Shown: positions 1-6,498, numbered from the stretch's first letter. The stretch: 7,002 bases of DNA from Thermoplasmata archaeon (GCA_021797025.1 JAKAAK010000174.1:1-7002); one strand, 5' to 3'. Notes: generated from the sequence alone by a model not told the origin. Numbers and translations: made by a program.

Positions 1-734
1 GATATCCAGGAGGAAAATTCTACATGCTTGAAGATATTAAGGAAATCTTCAATAAGTCAGGTAAAACAACTGTTATAGATGTATTCGGTGGTTCCGGAAA
101 AGTATTAATGAATTTAGATGCTAAAATCAAGGTATACAATGATATAAACAACAATCTGGTGAACTTCTTTACCGAACTAAAAGAGAATAAGGAATTAGTT
201 TTAAAGAAGATGGATTACATATTAAATTCCAGGGAGTTATTTGAACGATACAGGGAGAAAAGCCACGACAATTTAGACAATGCCTTTAGATTTCTTTATA
301 TGAATATAACATCCTTTAATGGACAGGGCAGATCTTATTCCTATTCCACTAAGAGAAATAAAAGCATTACGTTGGTAAATATCAATAAGGCCATAAATAA
401 ATCATACAATGATATAAAATACTGGACAATAGAAAAACTTGATTTCCGTGAAATAATAAAAAGATACGATTCAGAAAATTCATTCTTTTATCTGGATCCG
501 CCGTATCATAATATTACAGATTTATATGATGATAATTTGAAGGATGAGGATTACGTTGATATCAAAAATAGTCTTGGTAAGATAAAAGGCAAATATCTAC
601 TGAATATCAATGAGGATACGTTTGTTTTAGATTTGTTCGGAGAACCACAGCTCAGGAAAGATTTTACTAATTTTGGGATTAATGGAAGAAATAATAAGAA
701 AAGTAAAAGGGTGGAGTTGTTCTATTACAATTAA
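1..734 (+). CDS. D12-class (Dam-like) DNA adenine N6-methyltransferase, 5' end outside window
   Basis: This is a DNA adenine methyltransferase that transfers a methyl group from S-adenosylmethionine to N6 of adenine at a specific site. The reading frame is open to the left edge. Codons 3-23 read YPGGKFY, and the preceding two bases GA fit an Arg codon, giving the family's N-terminal RYPGGK box, so translation starts before the window. Counting from the internal Met at 24, the SAM-binding motif I is DVFGGSGK (residues 19-26) and the catalytic motif IV is DPPY (158-161). LYMNITSFNGQG near residues 91-102 fits the conserved middle region of the family. The order motif I then DPPY is class alpha. 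Only a few N-terminal residues should be missing. The gene converges on the DUF4145 gene with an 18-nt gap. The target site cannot be read from sequence; GATC is common in the family but unproven here. A restriction partner, if any, would be upstream. Confidence 0.9.
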   Translation, partial: YPGGKFYMLEDIKEIFNKSGKTTVIDVFGGSGKVLMNLDAKIKVYNDINNNLVNFFTELKENKELVLKKMDYILNSRELFERYREKSHDNLDNAFRFLYMNITSFNGQGRSYSYSTKRNKSITLVNINKAINKSYNDIKYWTIEKLDFREIIKRYDSENSFFYLDPPYHNITDLYDDNLKDEDYVDIKNSLGKIKGKYLLNINEDTFVLDLFGEPQLRKDFTNFGINGRNNKKSKRVELFYYN

Positions 735-738
735 AGCC

Positions 739-754
739 AAATTTTTAAAAATTT
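739..754. terminator. Palindromic A/T run between convergent genes, possible bidirectional terminator
   Basis: A perfect 16-nt palindrome, AAATTTTTAAAAATTT, fills the gap between the stop of the left methylase gene and the stop of the DUF4145 gene, and overlaps the latter's stop codon. It puts a run of five T on each strand just where both transcripts should end. Archaeal termination mostly relies on such T-runs. Function is inferred, as an A/T palindrome of this kind can arise by chance in AT-rich DNA. Confidence 0.4.
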
Positions 755-1658
755 ATGGATAAAGTGATGAATACTTATTTACCAGGTCTATTAAAAAAGT
801 AACTGTTTCTTTAAGAGCTGATTCTGCCTCGTTTATCGATGTTCTCAACTTATAACCTTTAATATTTTCTGCTTTAGTAAGTTTTTGGCCGTTGAATGTT
901 TTATCTACTATATTTTTTATCTTGTCTTTATTTGCTCCATGCCGTTTATAATACTCTTTTATTTGCCGTTCGCCAATGTGTGCAGCAAAGTTTCCAAGGT
1001 CTCTAACATTTTTATTAATATCTTCTAGTTTACCTACTTCACCTCTTTTATTTATTTCATCCTTATACAATATATTTTTAGCAATCACTTTTATAGTATC
1101 CCAATTAACATTTTTTTTACCTATAAATTCTATAGGCTCGGCAAGATAAAATTGTTGCTTGCTTTTTTCGTTAGTATTTCTTCTCCATACAATTGCTAGA
1201 TATAATGAGCTATCAATAATAGAGCGACATAGTATTACTGTACCATCATAAATATTATGGCTATAAGATTCTAATGCTTGAATTAAAAGGTCAATACTTA
1301 AATCCTCAAATGGAATTAAATTATCATTTAATATGTCTAGATATTGATTAAATAACTCATGTAAGTAATCAGGATATATAACTTGCATGGGTTCTAATTC
1401 TAATCTTTCAAAGTTATAATTATCTTTATCATATTTTATATTTACATTATTTGGAGGAACTGGTTTAGATAGAAGCCCATATCTAACAGATAAGATTTCT
1501 CCATCTCTTTTATCATCTAAATATTCTGCATCCGGATAGCATTTTTTAATTTTCTCTAATAGCTTATCCTCAAGGATATCACATACATAGGGATAGTCAT
1601 GTAAATCTACATCGAGTGTTGTACCATATGTAACTACCCAATCATCTTCATCTGGCAT
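753..1658 (-). CDS. DUF4145-type protein of a modification/defence island
   Basis: A 301-residue soluble protein of unknown activity. Residues 1-95 are acidic and unrecognised. Residues about 120-300 resemble the DUF4145 helical domain. The helix ALESYSHNIYDGTVILCRSI (128-147) matches the family's pattern of a small helix with a conserved Arg, VRDLGNFAAH (218-227) matches its LR-x-GN-x-AAH signature, and a final helix follows (about 276-296). DUF4145 occurs alone or at the end of restriction enzyme subunits and is enriched near restriction-modification genes (family knowledge). No signal peptide or membrane segment is visible. The ATG start is supported by a TATA-like element 25 nt upstream, which fits a leaderless transcript. 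The gene follows the D12 methylase on the same strand after 78 nt and is probably functionally linked to it. The motif R219-x3-N223-x3-H227 recurs in the ParB-like protein upstream. The domain call is fairly sure; the function is unknown. Confidence 0.75.
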   Translation of the reverse strand: MPDEDDWVVTYGTTLDVDLHDYPYVCDILEDKLLEKIKKCYPDAEYLDDKRDGEILSVRYGLLSKPVPPNNVNIKYDKDNYNFERLELEPMQVIYPDYLHELFNQYLDILNDNLIPFEDLSIDLLIQALESYSHNIYDGTVILCRSIIDSSLYLAIVWRRNTNEKSKQQFYLAEPIEFIGKKNVNWDTIKVIAKNILYKDEINKRGEVGKLEDINKNVRDLGNFAAHIGERQIKEYYKRHGANKDKIKNIVDKTFNGQKLTKAENIKGYKLRTSINEAESALKETVTFLIDLVNKYSSLYP

Positions 1659-1678
1659 AATATAAAATATATAGGAAG

Positions 1679-1688
1679 TATATTAAAA
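1679..1688 (-). promoter_or_regulatory. TATA-like box for the DUF4145 gene
   Basis: On the minus strand this reads TTTTAATATA, centred about 25 nt before the ATG at 1658. That is the spacing expected when an archaeal transcript begins at or next to the start codon. No Shine-Dalgarno site precedes the gene, which agrees with a leaderless mRNA and a separate promoter from the methylase upstream. Confidence 0.45.
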
Positions 1689-1714
1689 CTATTGAATAAA
1701 ATATGTTAATTTAT

Positions 1715-1736
1715 ATTATCATCAATCTCTGATAAT
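1715..1736 (-). terminator. Hairpin directly after the D12 methylase stop codon
   Basis: ATTATCA (1715-1721) and TGATAAT (1730-1736) form a perfect 7-bp stem with an 8-nt loop. It abuts the methylase stop at 1737 on the downstream side of that minus-strand gene. It could end or process the ParB-methylase transcript before the DUF4145 promoter. The stem is weak (A/T) and chance cannot be excluded. Confidence 0.3.
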
Positions 1737-2618
1737 CTAACTTTTTATAATATACTTATTTTTATTATCTTCATTTATTTCATATGCTGGAGTAACTCTG
1801 TTAGAGAATACATATTCCTTTATTTTAGTACGGTAATGGCCAGAATGATAATCTAAATATATTTCCTGATTATTTTTCTCACCATAAAGATTCAATATAA
1901 ATTCCTCATTGTTGTAACTAAGTAACCAGGGTTGCTCTTCTATGGATTTAAGATAATTAGCTAGTTCCTCATGTTGTTCCTGGGTAAAATAAACGTTGTA
2001 CAATAGTCTTCCCACCTTATAATATGGCGGGTCTACATAGATAAATGCATCTGAATATTCCTTAATTATATTTTCCATAAACTTAATTCCATCCTGATTA
2101 TAAACACTGATTTTATCATAGAATTGGGTTAAAAAGTGAATTTTATCAGTTATCCTTTTCTTATTGAATCTGCAACTTATACCATATTTTGAATTCTGCT
2201 CTTTTCCACCCAGTGGCCCCGCTTTGATAATACCAGAAAATGATGTTCTGTTCAAAAATAAGAATGCCATGGCTAGATCCTTATGGTTATATTTACTCAA
2301 TGGGTTATCTATTAGATATTTTTTATAATGCAACCAGGTATCCAGATTTACTTCAACAGAGTTAACCATTTCAATAAGCTCTTGATTATTATTCATAATA
2401 GTTTTCCAGAAGGCATAAACCATCTGATCAGCATCATTGATATATGCATGTGAAACTATATTATCTCTTAGTAGGCCTATGGATATTGAGGCTGTGCCTG
2501 CATATGGTTCCGAGATATAATCAACTGCAATATTGTTTGAAGTTAAGAATTTTTCTACATAGTTAATCAATGTGGCCTTGCCACCGGGATATCTTAATGG
2601 GGTTACTGATGGATTCAT
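1737..2618 (-). CDS. D12-class (Dam-like) DNA adenine N6-methyltransferase, complete
   Basis: A complete 293-residue class alpha adenine methyltransferase. The N-terminal box RYPGGK is at residues 9-14, the SAM-binding motif EPYAGTAS at 37-44, a target-recognition stretch with LFLNRTSFSGI (120-130) and CRFNKKR (149-155) lies in the middle, and the catalytic DPPY is at 196-199. These are all the landmarks of the MethyltransfD12 family at its usual length, so the enzyme should be active. Its recognition region differs clearly from that of the other D12 enzyme at the left edge, so the two probably methylate different sites and are not recent duplicates. The start is supported by GTGATG, a Shine-Dalgarno site 7 nt before the ATG. 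It lies 30 nt after the ParB-like gene on the same strand, so the two are very likely co-transcribed. No restriction enzyme for this site is seen nearby, and the target sequence is unknown. Confidence 0.93.
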   Translation of the reverse strand: MNPSVTPLRYPGGKATLINYVEKFLTSNNIAVDYISEPYAGTASISIGLLRDNIVSHAYINDADQMVYAFWKTIMNNNQELIEMVNSVEVNLDTWLHYKKYLIDNPLSKYNHKDLAMAFLFLNRTSFSGIIKAGPLGGKEQNSKYGISCRFNKKRITDKIHFLTQFYDKISVYNQDGIKFMENIIKEYSDAFIYVDPPYYKVGRLLYNVYFTQEQHEELANYLKSIEEQPWLLSYNNEEFILNLYGEKNNQEIYLDYHSGHYRTKIKEYVFSNRVTPAYEINEDNKNKYIIKS

Positions 2619-2625
2619 ATTAATA

Positions 2626-2631
2626 CATCAC
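2626..2631 (-). promoter_or_regulatory. Shine-Dalgarno site of the D12 methylase
   Basis: The minus strand reads GTGATG 7 nt before the ATG at 2618, matching the archaeal consensus GGTGAT for pairing with the 3' end of 16S rRNA. Its presence at the second gene, while the first gene (ParB-like) looks leaderless, supports a two-gene transcript. Confidence 0.55.
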
Positions 2632-2648
2632 ATTAAAGTATATGGCCT

Positions 2649-4172
2649 TTACTCTTCCTTAAGCAAGATTTTCTGTATCAATATTTTAATTTGATCTGCT
2701 ATCAGTTGCACATGTTCTGCTGAAGGAGTTTTAAAGGATTCGTGAACCATATCATTTAAATATGGGCGTATTCCATTTTTATCCTGTATGTTTATTAGAG
2801 CCTTTTTAGTCAGAATCACATCTTTTTTATCAGTAAAAAGTTGGCTAACATTATTTATGCAATAGTTGATGATATCATCTAATGTATACATTGTTGAACG
2901 ATCGATAATTTTTCCATCTTTATTCTCGCAGTTAGACATTACTTGCATAAAATCCGCCCATAATTCCTTCTTTTCCTTCATCCTATAAATTAATGATTTT
3001 TCTATTAATGTTCTTGTAAGTAATAAAGTGGCTAAAGGAAACTTCTCTACCGGTATTTTGGAAATCTCATATGCGACATTCTCCAAATTTTCATCATTTA
3101 AACCTTTATCAACTTTTAAATTTCTGAAGTATTTTGAATGTGCTCCAGGTATTTTCCCTTTAAGACTTGTCGTTGGTGGTTCATCACCATGTTGTTCTTT
3201 TTTTAGTGTATCAGTAGTTCCCTCTTGTTTAATAGTTTCAGGCTGAACTTTCTCTTTGCTTGTATTAACATGACTATCATCATATTCCTTAATCCAGTTA
3301 TTAACATATGCTTTCACATCATCTTTATTAGTACGTGTAGATATATTCGGCTGTCCTCCAAGAAAGAGAGAACGTGTAATTTTGGCCAATACATAATTAA
3401 ATTTCTCCTTTTCCATGCTTGTATGTAAGTCATAATTTATGGTATCTATAGTTATACCTAAAATCTTTTGTATATCTGGAGACATTTCCCTCTCCAAAAG
3501 TGAACCTTTAAGGTCATTACTTGATAGTTTCTTTATTTCATCATTATTCCATGTTGGCATATCTAAAATGTATCTTATAAAGGCATATTCATTTAAATTT
3601 TTAATAACTTGATTAGGGTCTTCACTGAATATATCACTTACCTTTTTTGCACTTTTGGTTTTCAAAAATTCTATATAATCCCTTCTCCACTTGGAAATAT
3701 ATGACCATCTCCTAATTTGATATTTAGTATGCCGTGATGTAATAATTTTCTGAGCAGCTTCCCAGCTAGGGGCTACCTCTGCTTCTATAGTTTTAAGATT
3801 TTCTATATTAAAATCTGTTATCAAATTTTTAACAGTTTCTCTATACTTTTGAGGTGTGAGTTCTGGATTTATCATGCATTGAAGAGAGCATACCCGCCTA
3901 TTTCCTTCTAAAACCCTATAATTCTCATCGGCTTTTAAAACTATTATATTTTCTCCTGGAAAAAGGCCACCGTTCTCTGTAATAGAATCTATAAGATCTA
4001 TTATCTCTTCTTCATCAAACAACGCTTGCCTTATATCTTCTTGGGTGGCATCTGCATTTAGTTTCAATCTTGGATTTTCATTATCCAACTTAATTTCCAT
4101 TGTATTAAGATTTATTTTATTCCAATTACTATTTCCATTTTCGGGCGCTTCTGAATTTTCTATATCCACCAT
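2649..4172 (-). CDS. ParB/Srx-fold N-terminal domain protein with DUF4145/HEPN-like C-terminal region
   Basis: A 507-residue soluble protein. Residues about 20-100 look like a ParB/sulfiredoxin-fold domain: ENPRLKLNADATQEDIRQAL (32-51) is the entry NPR box, followed by helix LIDSITENGG (60-69) and the conserved YRVLEGNRRV (85-94), whose EGNRR matches the ParB box II (GxRR) that binds nucleotide in true ParB. A helical middle follows (about 105-300), then a charged linker (about 300-345) rich in Lys, Glu and Thr. The C-terminal helical region (about 360-505) ends with IRPYLNDMVH (468-477) and helix QLIADQIKILIQKIL. Such ParB-like proteins are known beside methylases and in defence loci, apart from chromosome partition; there is no ParA here. 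Start chosen at the ATG with a TATA box 26 nt upstream (leaderless). It heads the operon with the D12 methylase. Biochemical role unknown; a NTPase, a nuclease or a DNA-site regulator are all possible. Confidence 0.75.
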   Translation of the reverse strand: MVDIENSEAPENGNSNWNKINLNTMEIKLDNENPRLKLNADATQEDIRQALFDEEEIIDLIDSITENGGLFPGENIIVLKADENYRVLEGNRRVCSLQCMINPELTPQKYRETVKNLITDFNIENLKTIEAEVAPSWEAAQKIITSRHTKYQIRRWSYISKWRRDYIEFLKTKSAKKVSDIFSEDPNQVIKNLNEYAFIRYILDMPTWNNDEIKKLSSNDLKGSLLEREMSPDIQKILGITIDTINYDLHTSMEKEKFNYVLAKITRSLFLGGQPNISTRTNKDDVKAYVNNWIKEYDDSHVNTSKEKVQPETIKQEGTTDTLKKEQHGDEPPTTSLKGKIPGAHSKYFRNLKVDKGLNDENLENVAYEISKIPVEKFPLATLLLTRTLIEKSLIYRMKEKKELWADFMQVMSNCENKDGKIIDRSTMYTLDDIINYCINNVSQLFTDKKDVILTKKALINIQDKNGIRPYLNDMVHESFKTPSAEHVQLIADQIKILIQKILLKEE

Positions 4173-4193
4173 ATTAAAGTTAACTCATGGAAG

Positions 4194-4202
4194 TATTTAA
4201 AA
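4194..4202 (-). promoter_or_regulatory. TATA box of the ParB-methylase operon
   Basis: TTTTAAATA on the minus strand is centred about 26 nt before the ATG at 4172, so the transcript should start at or beside the start codon. A 10-nt palindrome containing GATC (TATGATCATA, 4208-4217) lies just upstream of it. Confidence 0.55.
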
Positions 4203-4204
4203 GT

Positions 4205-4328
4205 GCATATGATCATAATTTCGTTATACAATTAATTTTATAAGCTACTTAATAATATATATTATATTATTTATTAGAATAATTACAAAACATATTAAAA
4301 AAATAGAGTTAATATAAGAAGTGAGAAA
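4205..4328. promoter_or_regulatory. Divergent AT-rich region between the ParB operon and the CTAG methylase
   Basis: This spacer is almost purely A/T. For the rightward methylase several TATA-like stretches exist (about 4262-4275 and 4293-4304), and I cannot tell which is used. The nearer one would give a leaderless or very short-leader transcript. GTGAG (4321-4325) just ahead of the ATG at 4329 is a weak Shine-Dalgarno candidate. No RNA gene or repeat array was seen. Confidence 0.35.
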
Positions 4329-5174
4329 ATGGAAGAATCGATGAATTATGAGTACAAAAAAACAGCGCACAAGATTATATTTGGGGATAGCAGAAATATG
4401 GAACAAATTAAAGATTGTTCTGTCGATTTAATCGTAACGTCCCCACCCTATCCAATGATAAAAATGTGGGACGACCAGTTCAAACGGGCCGGTGCAAATA
4501 CTTATGAAGAAATGCATGATTATTTATCCAATGTTTGGAAAGAAAGTTTTAGGGTTTTAAAATCAGGCGGCCTTATGTGTATAAATATTGGGGATGCCAC
4601 GAGGACAATAGATCATAAATTTAAGTTATATCCAAATCATTCTAAAGTAATAGATAATTGCGAAAAAATAGGGTTTGAAACATTACCTTATATTATTTGG
4701 AAAAAACCCTCAAACAAACCAAACGCCTTTTTAGGTTCCGGTTTTTTACCTCCAAATGGGTATGTAACGCTTGATTGCGAATTTATCTTAATATTTAGAA
4801 AAGGAAGTTTAAGGAAATTTGAACCACACGATGAAAAAAGATATATGAGTAAATTTACAAAGGAAGAACGTGATATCTGGTTCTCTCAAATATGGGAAAT
4901 AAATGGTGTTAGGCAATCCAATAAAAAACTTGAGAGAAGAACTGCCGAATATCCTGAAGAAGTAGTAGAAAGACTGGTTAGGATGTTTTCGGTAATTGGA
5001 GATATAATTTTAGATCCTTTTGCGGGAACAGGCACTACTTTATCCGTGGCTAAAAGATTGAATAGAAACTCGATTGGATATGAAATAGATAATACCTTTA
5101 TTCCTATCATAAAAGAAAAGATAGGGTATAATCAACAGATAATTTTTGATTATAATACAGATAAAAAAAATTAA
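4329..5174 (+). CDS. Class beta DNA (cytosine-N4) methyltransferase, probably CTAG-specific (M.MjaI/M.MthZI-like)
   Basis: A 281-residue site-specific DNA methyltransferase, the protective half of a type II restriction-modification pair. The catalytic motif IV TSPPYPMIKMW is near the N-terminus (37-47) and the SAM-binding motif I DPFAGTGTT near the C-terminus (229-237), followed by SIGYEID. This order defines class beta, and SPPY rather than DPPY points to cytosine-N4 methylation. The central recognition region contains INIGDATRTID and NKPNAFLGSGFLPPNGYVTL, which I recall as characteristic of the archaeal CTAG methylases M.MjaI and M.MthZI. It faces an MjaI-family endonuclease 27 nt away, tail to tail, which supports the assignment. 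The chosen ATG gives the full motif set; an ATG 12 nt later is an alternative. Length is normal and no motif is missing. CTAG specificity is recalled from family members, not seen directly. Confidence 0.9.
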   Translation: MEESMNYEYKKTAHKIIFGDSRNMEQIKDCSVDLIVTSPPYPMIKMWDDQFKRAGANTYEEMHDYLSNVWKESFRVLKSGGLMCINIGDATRTIDHKFKLYPNHSKVIDNCEKIGFETLPYIIWKKPSNKPNAFLGSGFLPPNGYVTLDCEFILIFRKGSLRKFEPHDEKRYMSKFTKEERDIWFSQIWEINGVRQSNKKLERRTAEYPEEVVERLVRMFSVIGDIILDPFAGTGTTLSVAKRLNRNSIGYEIDNTFIPIIKEKIGYNQQIIFDYNTDKKN

Positions 5175-5179
5175 TTAAG

Positions 5180-5185
5180 AAAAAA
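5180..5185 (-). terminator. T-run after the MjaI-family endonuclease gene
   Basis: Six consecutive T on the minus strand occur 16 nt past the endonuclease stop, in the 27-nt gap between the convergent methylase and endonuclease genes. This is a plausible archaeal T-tract terminator. No stem-loop of note precedes it. Confidence 0.3.
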
Positions 5186-5201
5186 TGTTAAATGCTTAAT
5201 T

Positions 5202-5786
5202 TCAGTATTGAATTTTAATTCCATCTTTTTCTTTACTATAATATATTATTTTTACAGGGATATTTTCTGATAATCTTCTTTCGATTTTATAGGTATCTGG
5301 TTTTATGGAAACTGCTTCTTCTCCAACATATCCATCTATACCTTTAGATTCCTCTTCTTTATTTGCTAACCTATACTTTTCGTGTTTAATTTCTGCTATT
5401 TTGCTAATAATTGCTTCCTGAAATTTTAAGCCTGTAAATGTCTTACTTATTACCAAGTCTTCAACCCATTGCCTTATCATTTCTTTATCTATTCTATTCA
5501 TACTTTCCTTCATTTCTAAAAATTTACTGTAGATCTTCTCAGTAGCATTATCAATTGCATCAGGGTATCGCTGAGTGTACCATTCTCTCCATTCAGACAC
5601 ATTTTGCCCCCTAAATTCCTGAATTAGTTCTGATAATTGCCCAACAATTTTTGGTCTTGTACCCTGCGCATTCTGATTAATCAGATTAATTATTTGAGTT
5701 GCATATTTAGGAAATTCATTTTTATTAATTCCTAAAATTTCTTCTATTTCTTGATTTGATATTTTTATTGCTTTATTTTCTTTCAT
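5202..5786 (-). CDS. MjaI-family type II restriction endonuclease (CTAG)
   Basis: A 194-residue protein that should cut unmethylated CTAG DNA. It matches the RE_MjaI family as I recall it: near the start it has IEEILGINKNEFPKYATQII and NQNAQGTRPKIVGQLSELIQ (38-57), then a central helix with RQWVEDLVISKTFTGLKFQEAI (105-126), and EEESKGIDGYVGEEAVSIKP (144-163). The last part reads as a PD-(D/E)xK-like core, with E124, D151 and K162 as candidate catalytic residues, which is my inference. Full length is normal for the family, with no frameshift or gap. The gene is convergent with the cognate methylase and sits 40 nt downstream of the winged-helix/zinc-ribbon gene on the same strand, so read-through from that regulator's promoter is possible. 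Its own TATA-like AAATATAAAA precedes the ATG. Keeping the endonuclease on another promoter than the methylase is a usual safeguard for such pairs. Confidence 0.88.
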   Translation of the reverse strand: MKENKAIKISNQEIEEILGINKNEFPKYATQIINLINQNAQGTRPKIVGQLSELIQEFRGQNVSEWREWYTQRYPDAIDNATEKIYSKFLEMKESMNRIDKEMIRQWVEDLVISKTFTGLKFQEAIISKIAEIKHEKYRLANKEEESKGIDGYVGEEAVSIKPDTYKIERRLSENIPVKIIYYSKEKDGIKIQY

Positions 5787-5800
5787 CTACTTCACACTAC

Positions 5801-5810
5801 TTTTATATTT
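5801..5810 (-). promoter_or_regulatory. TATA-like box ahead of the endonuclease gene
   Basis: AAATATAAAA on the minus strand lies about 20 nt before the ATG at 5786, in the 40-nt gap after the regulator gene. The spacing is slightly short for a leaderless start, so the call is tentative. If real, the endonuclease can be expressed independently of the regulator. Confidence 0.35.
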
Positions 5811-5826
5811 ATTTCGTCTGGTCTAA

Positions 5827-6495
5827 TCATTCCAGCTTCGCCCCGCATTCCATGCAATACTTAGCATTTTCGGGATTTTCATAGCCGCAGACAGGACATA
5901 TTTTTACTCTTCCCTTATACTGGGTCATCATCTTCTGGACCTGAGGATAGCCCCAGGCTTCCTTGACATGCCAGCACTCGTATGAATCGTCCTGTTCGCA
6001 CCAGAGCCGGAAAATCCCATGTCCATTTTGCTTTACATAGATGTTGAATATCCGGGTTGCCTTTCCAGGTACTGCCTCCTCAACTGTTATGTGGTTGTCG
6101 AGCACATTGAAATGAAATAAAAATTTAAGATACTTTGAATTCTTCCGCTCCTCGGGGGTTAGCGCTACATTGATTTCTTCCCCATCGATGTGGATAACGC
6201 CCTCGGCTTCCTGATCTCCCTGGGATTCTGCTACCTCCTCGGCTTCTTTGAGGCGAAGAGCCACAGAACGACCCTTTTTTGTAAGTGAAATATAATAAGT
6301 ATTTCTTCCAGCAAATTCTTTTTTTACCGATATTAGCCCTTCCTTATCCAGTTCATTTACTAATTTATCAACAGAAGTATTAGAATGAACAACTGTAACA
6401 AGATCGGTTTTATTAACCGTATCATGTTCTAACAAGAATATTAGGATACTAGATACATGTTTTTTCGCCAATATTGAAATTTTATCATCTTCCAT
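5827..6495 (-). CDS. Winged-helix regulator with C-terminal zinc ribbon
   Basis: A cytoplasmic DNA-binding protein of 222 residues from the ATG at 6495. Residues about 5-85 form a MarR/ArsR-like winged helix: KTDLVTVVHSNTSVDKLVNELDKEG supplies the recognition helices, and ISVKKEFAGRNTYYISLTKKGR the wing. An acidic linker with EAEEVAESQGDQEAEG follows. The middle (about 120-190) is an unrecognised domain rich in aromatic residues (FRLWCEQDDSYECWHVKEAWGYP). The end, CPVCGYENPENAKYCMECGAKL, is a four-Cys zinc ribbon (C200, C203, C214, C217). An in-frame TTG at 6501 would add two residues but lies inside a putative operator; the ATG lies 26 nt from a TATA box, so I prefer it. Inverted repeats in the promoter suggest it represses itself and the divergent operon. 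The first third of the gene is strikingly AT-rich and the rest GC-rich, suggesting a domain exchange. Target and signal are unknown. Confidence 0.8.
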   Translation of the reverse strand: MEDDKISILAKKHVSSILIFLLEHDTVNKTDLVTVVHSNTSVDKLVNELDKEGLISVKKEFAGRNTYYISLTKKGRSVALRLKEAEEVAESQGDQEAEGVIHIDGEEINVALTPEERKNSKYLKFLFHFNVLDNHITVEEAVPGKATRIFNIYVKQNGHGIFRLWCEQDDSYECWHVKEAWGYPQVQKMMTQYKGRVKICPVCGYENPENAKYCMECGAKLE

Positions 6496-6498
6496 AAT

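Noticed and set aside
973..1005. Canonical HEPN ribonuclease motif (R-x4-6-H) in the DUF4145 protein
   Set aside because: The spacing is R-x7-H, so a HEPN RNase active site is not supported by the motif; only domain resemblance is claimed.
3028..3428. Two plus-strand open frames (72 and 67 codons) opposite the ParB-like gene
   Set aside because: They lie wholly within the antisense of a well-supported 507-residue gene, have no recognisable domain and no promoter or ribosome site; they are shadows.
2649..4172. Chromosome or plasmid partition ParB
   Set aside because: No ParA, no parS-like repeats and no clear helix-turn-helix of partition ParB; the gene sits with a methylase instead.
4205..4328. 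Replication origin or CRISPR array in the AT-rich spacer
   Set aside because: No spaced direct repeats or origin-box repeats were seen; the A/T richness alone is explained by divergent promoters.
4886..5110. Minus-strand open frame opposite the beta-class methylase
   Set aside because: It is antisense to the conserved motif I region of the methylase and shows no protein features of its own.
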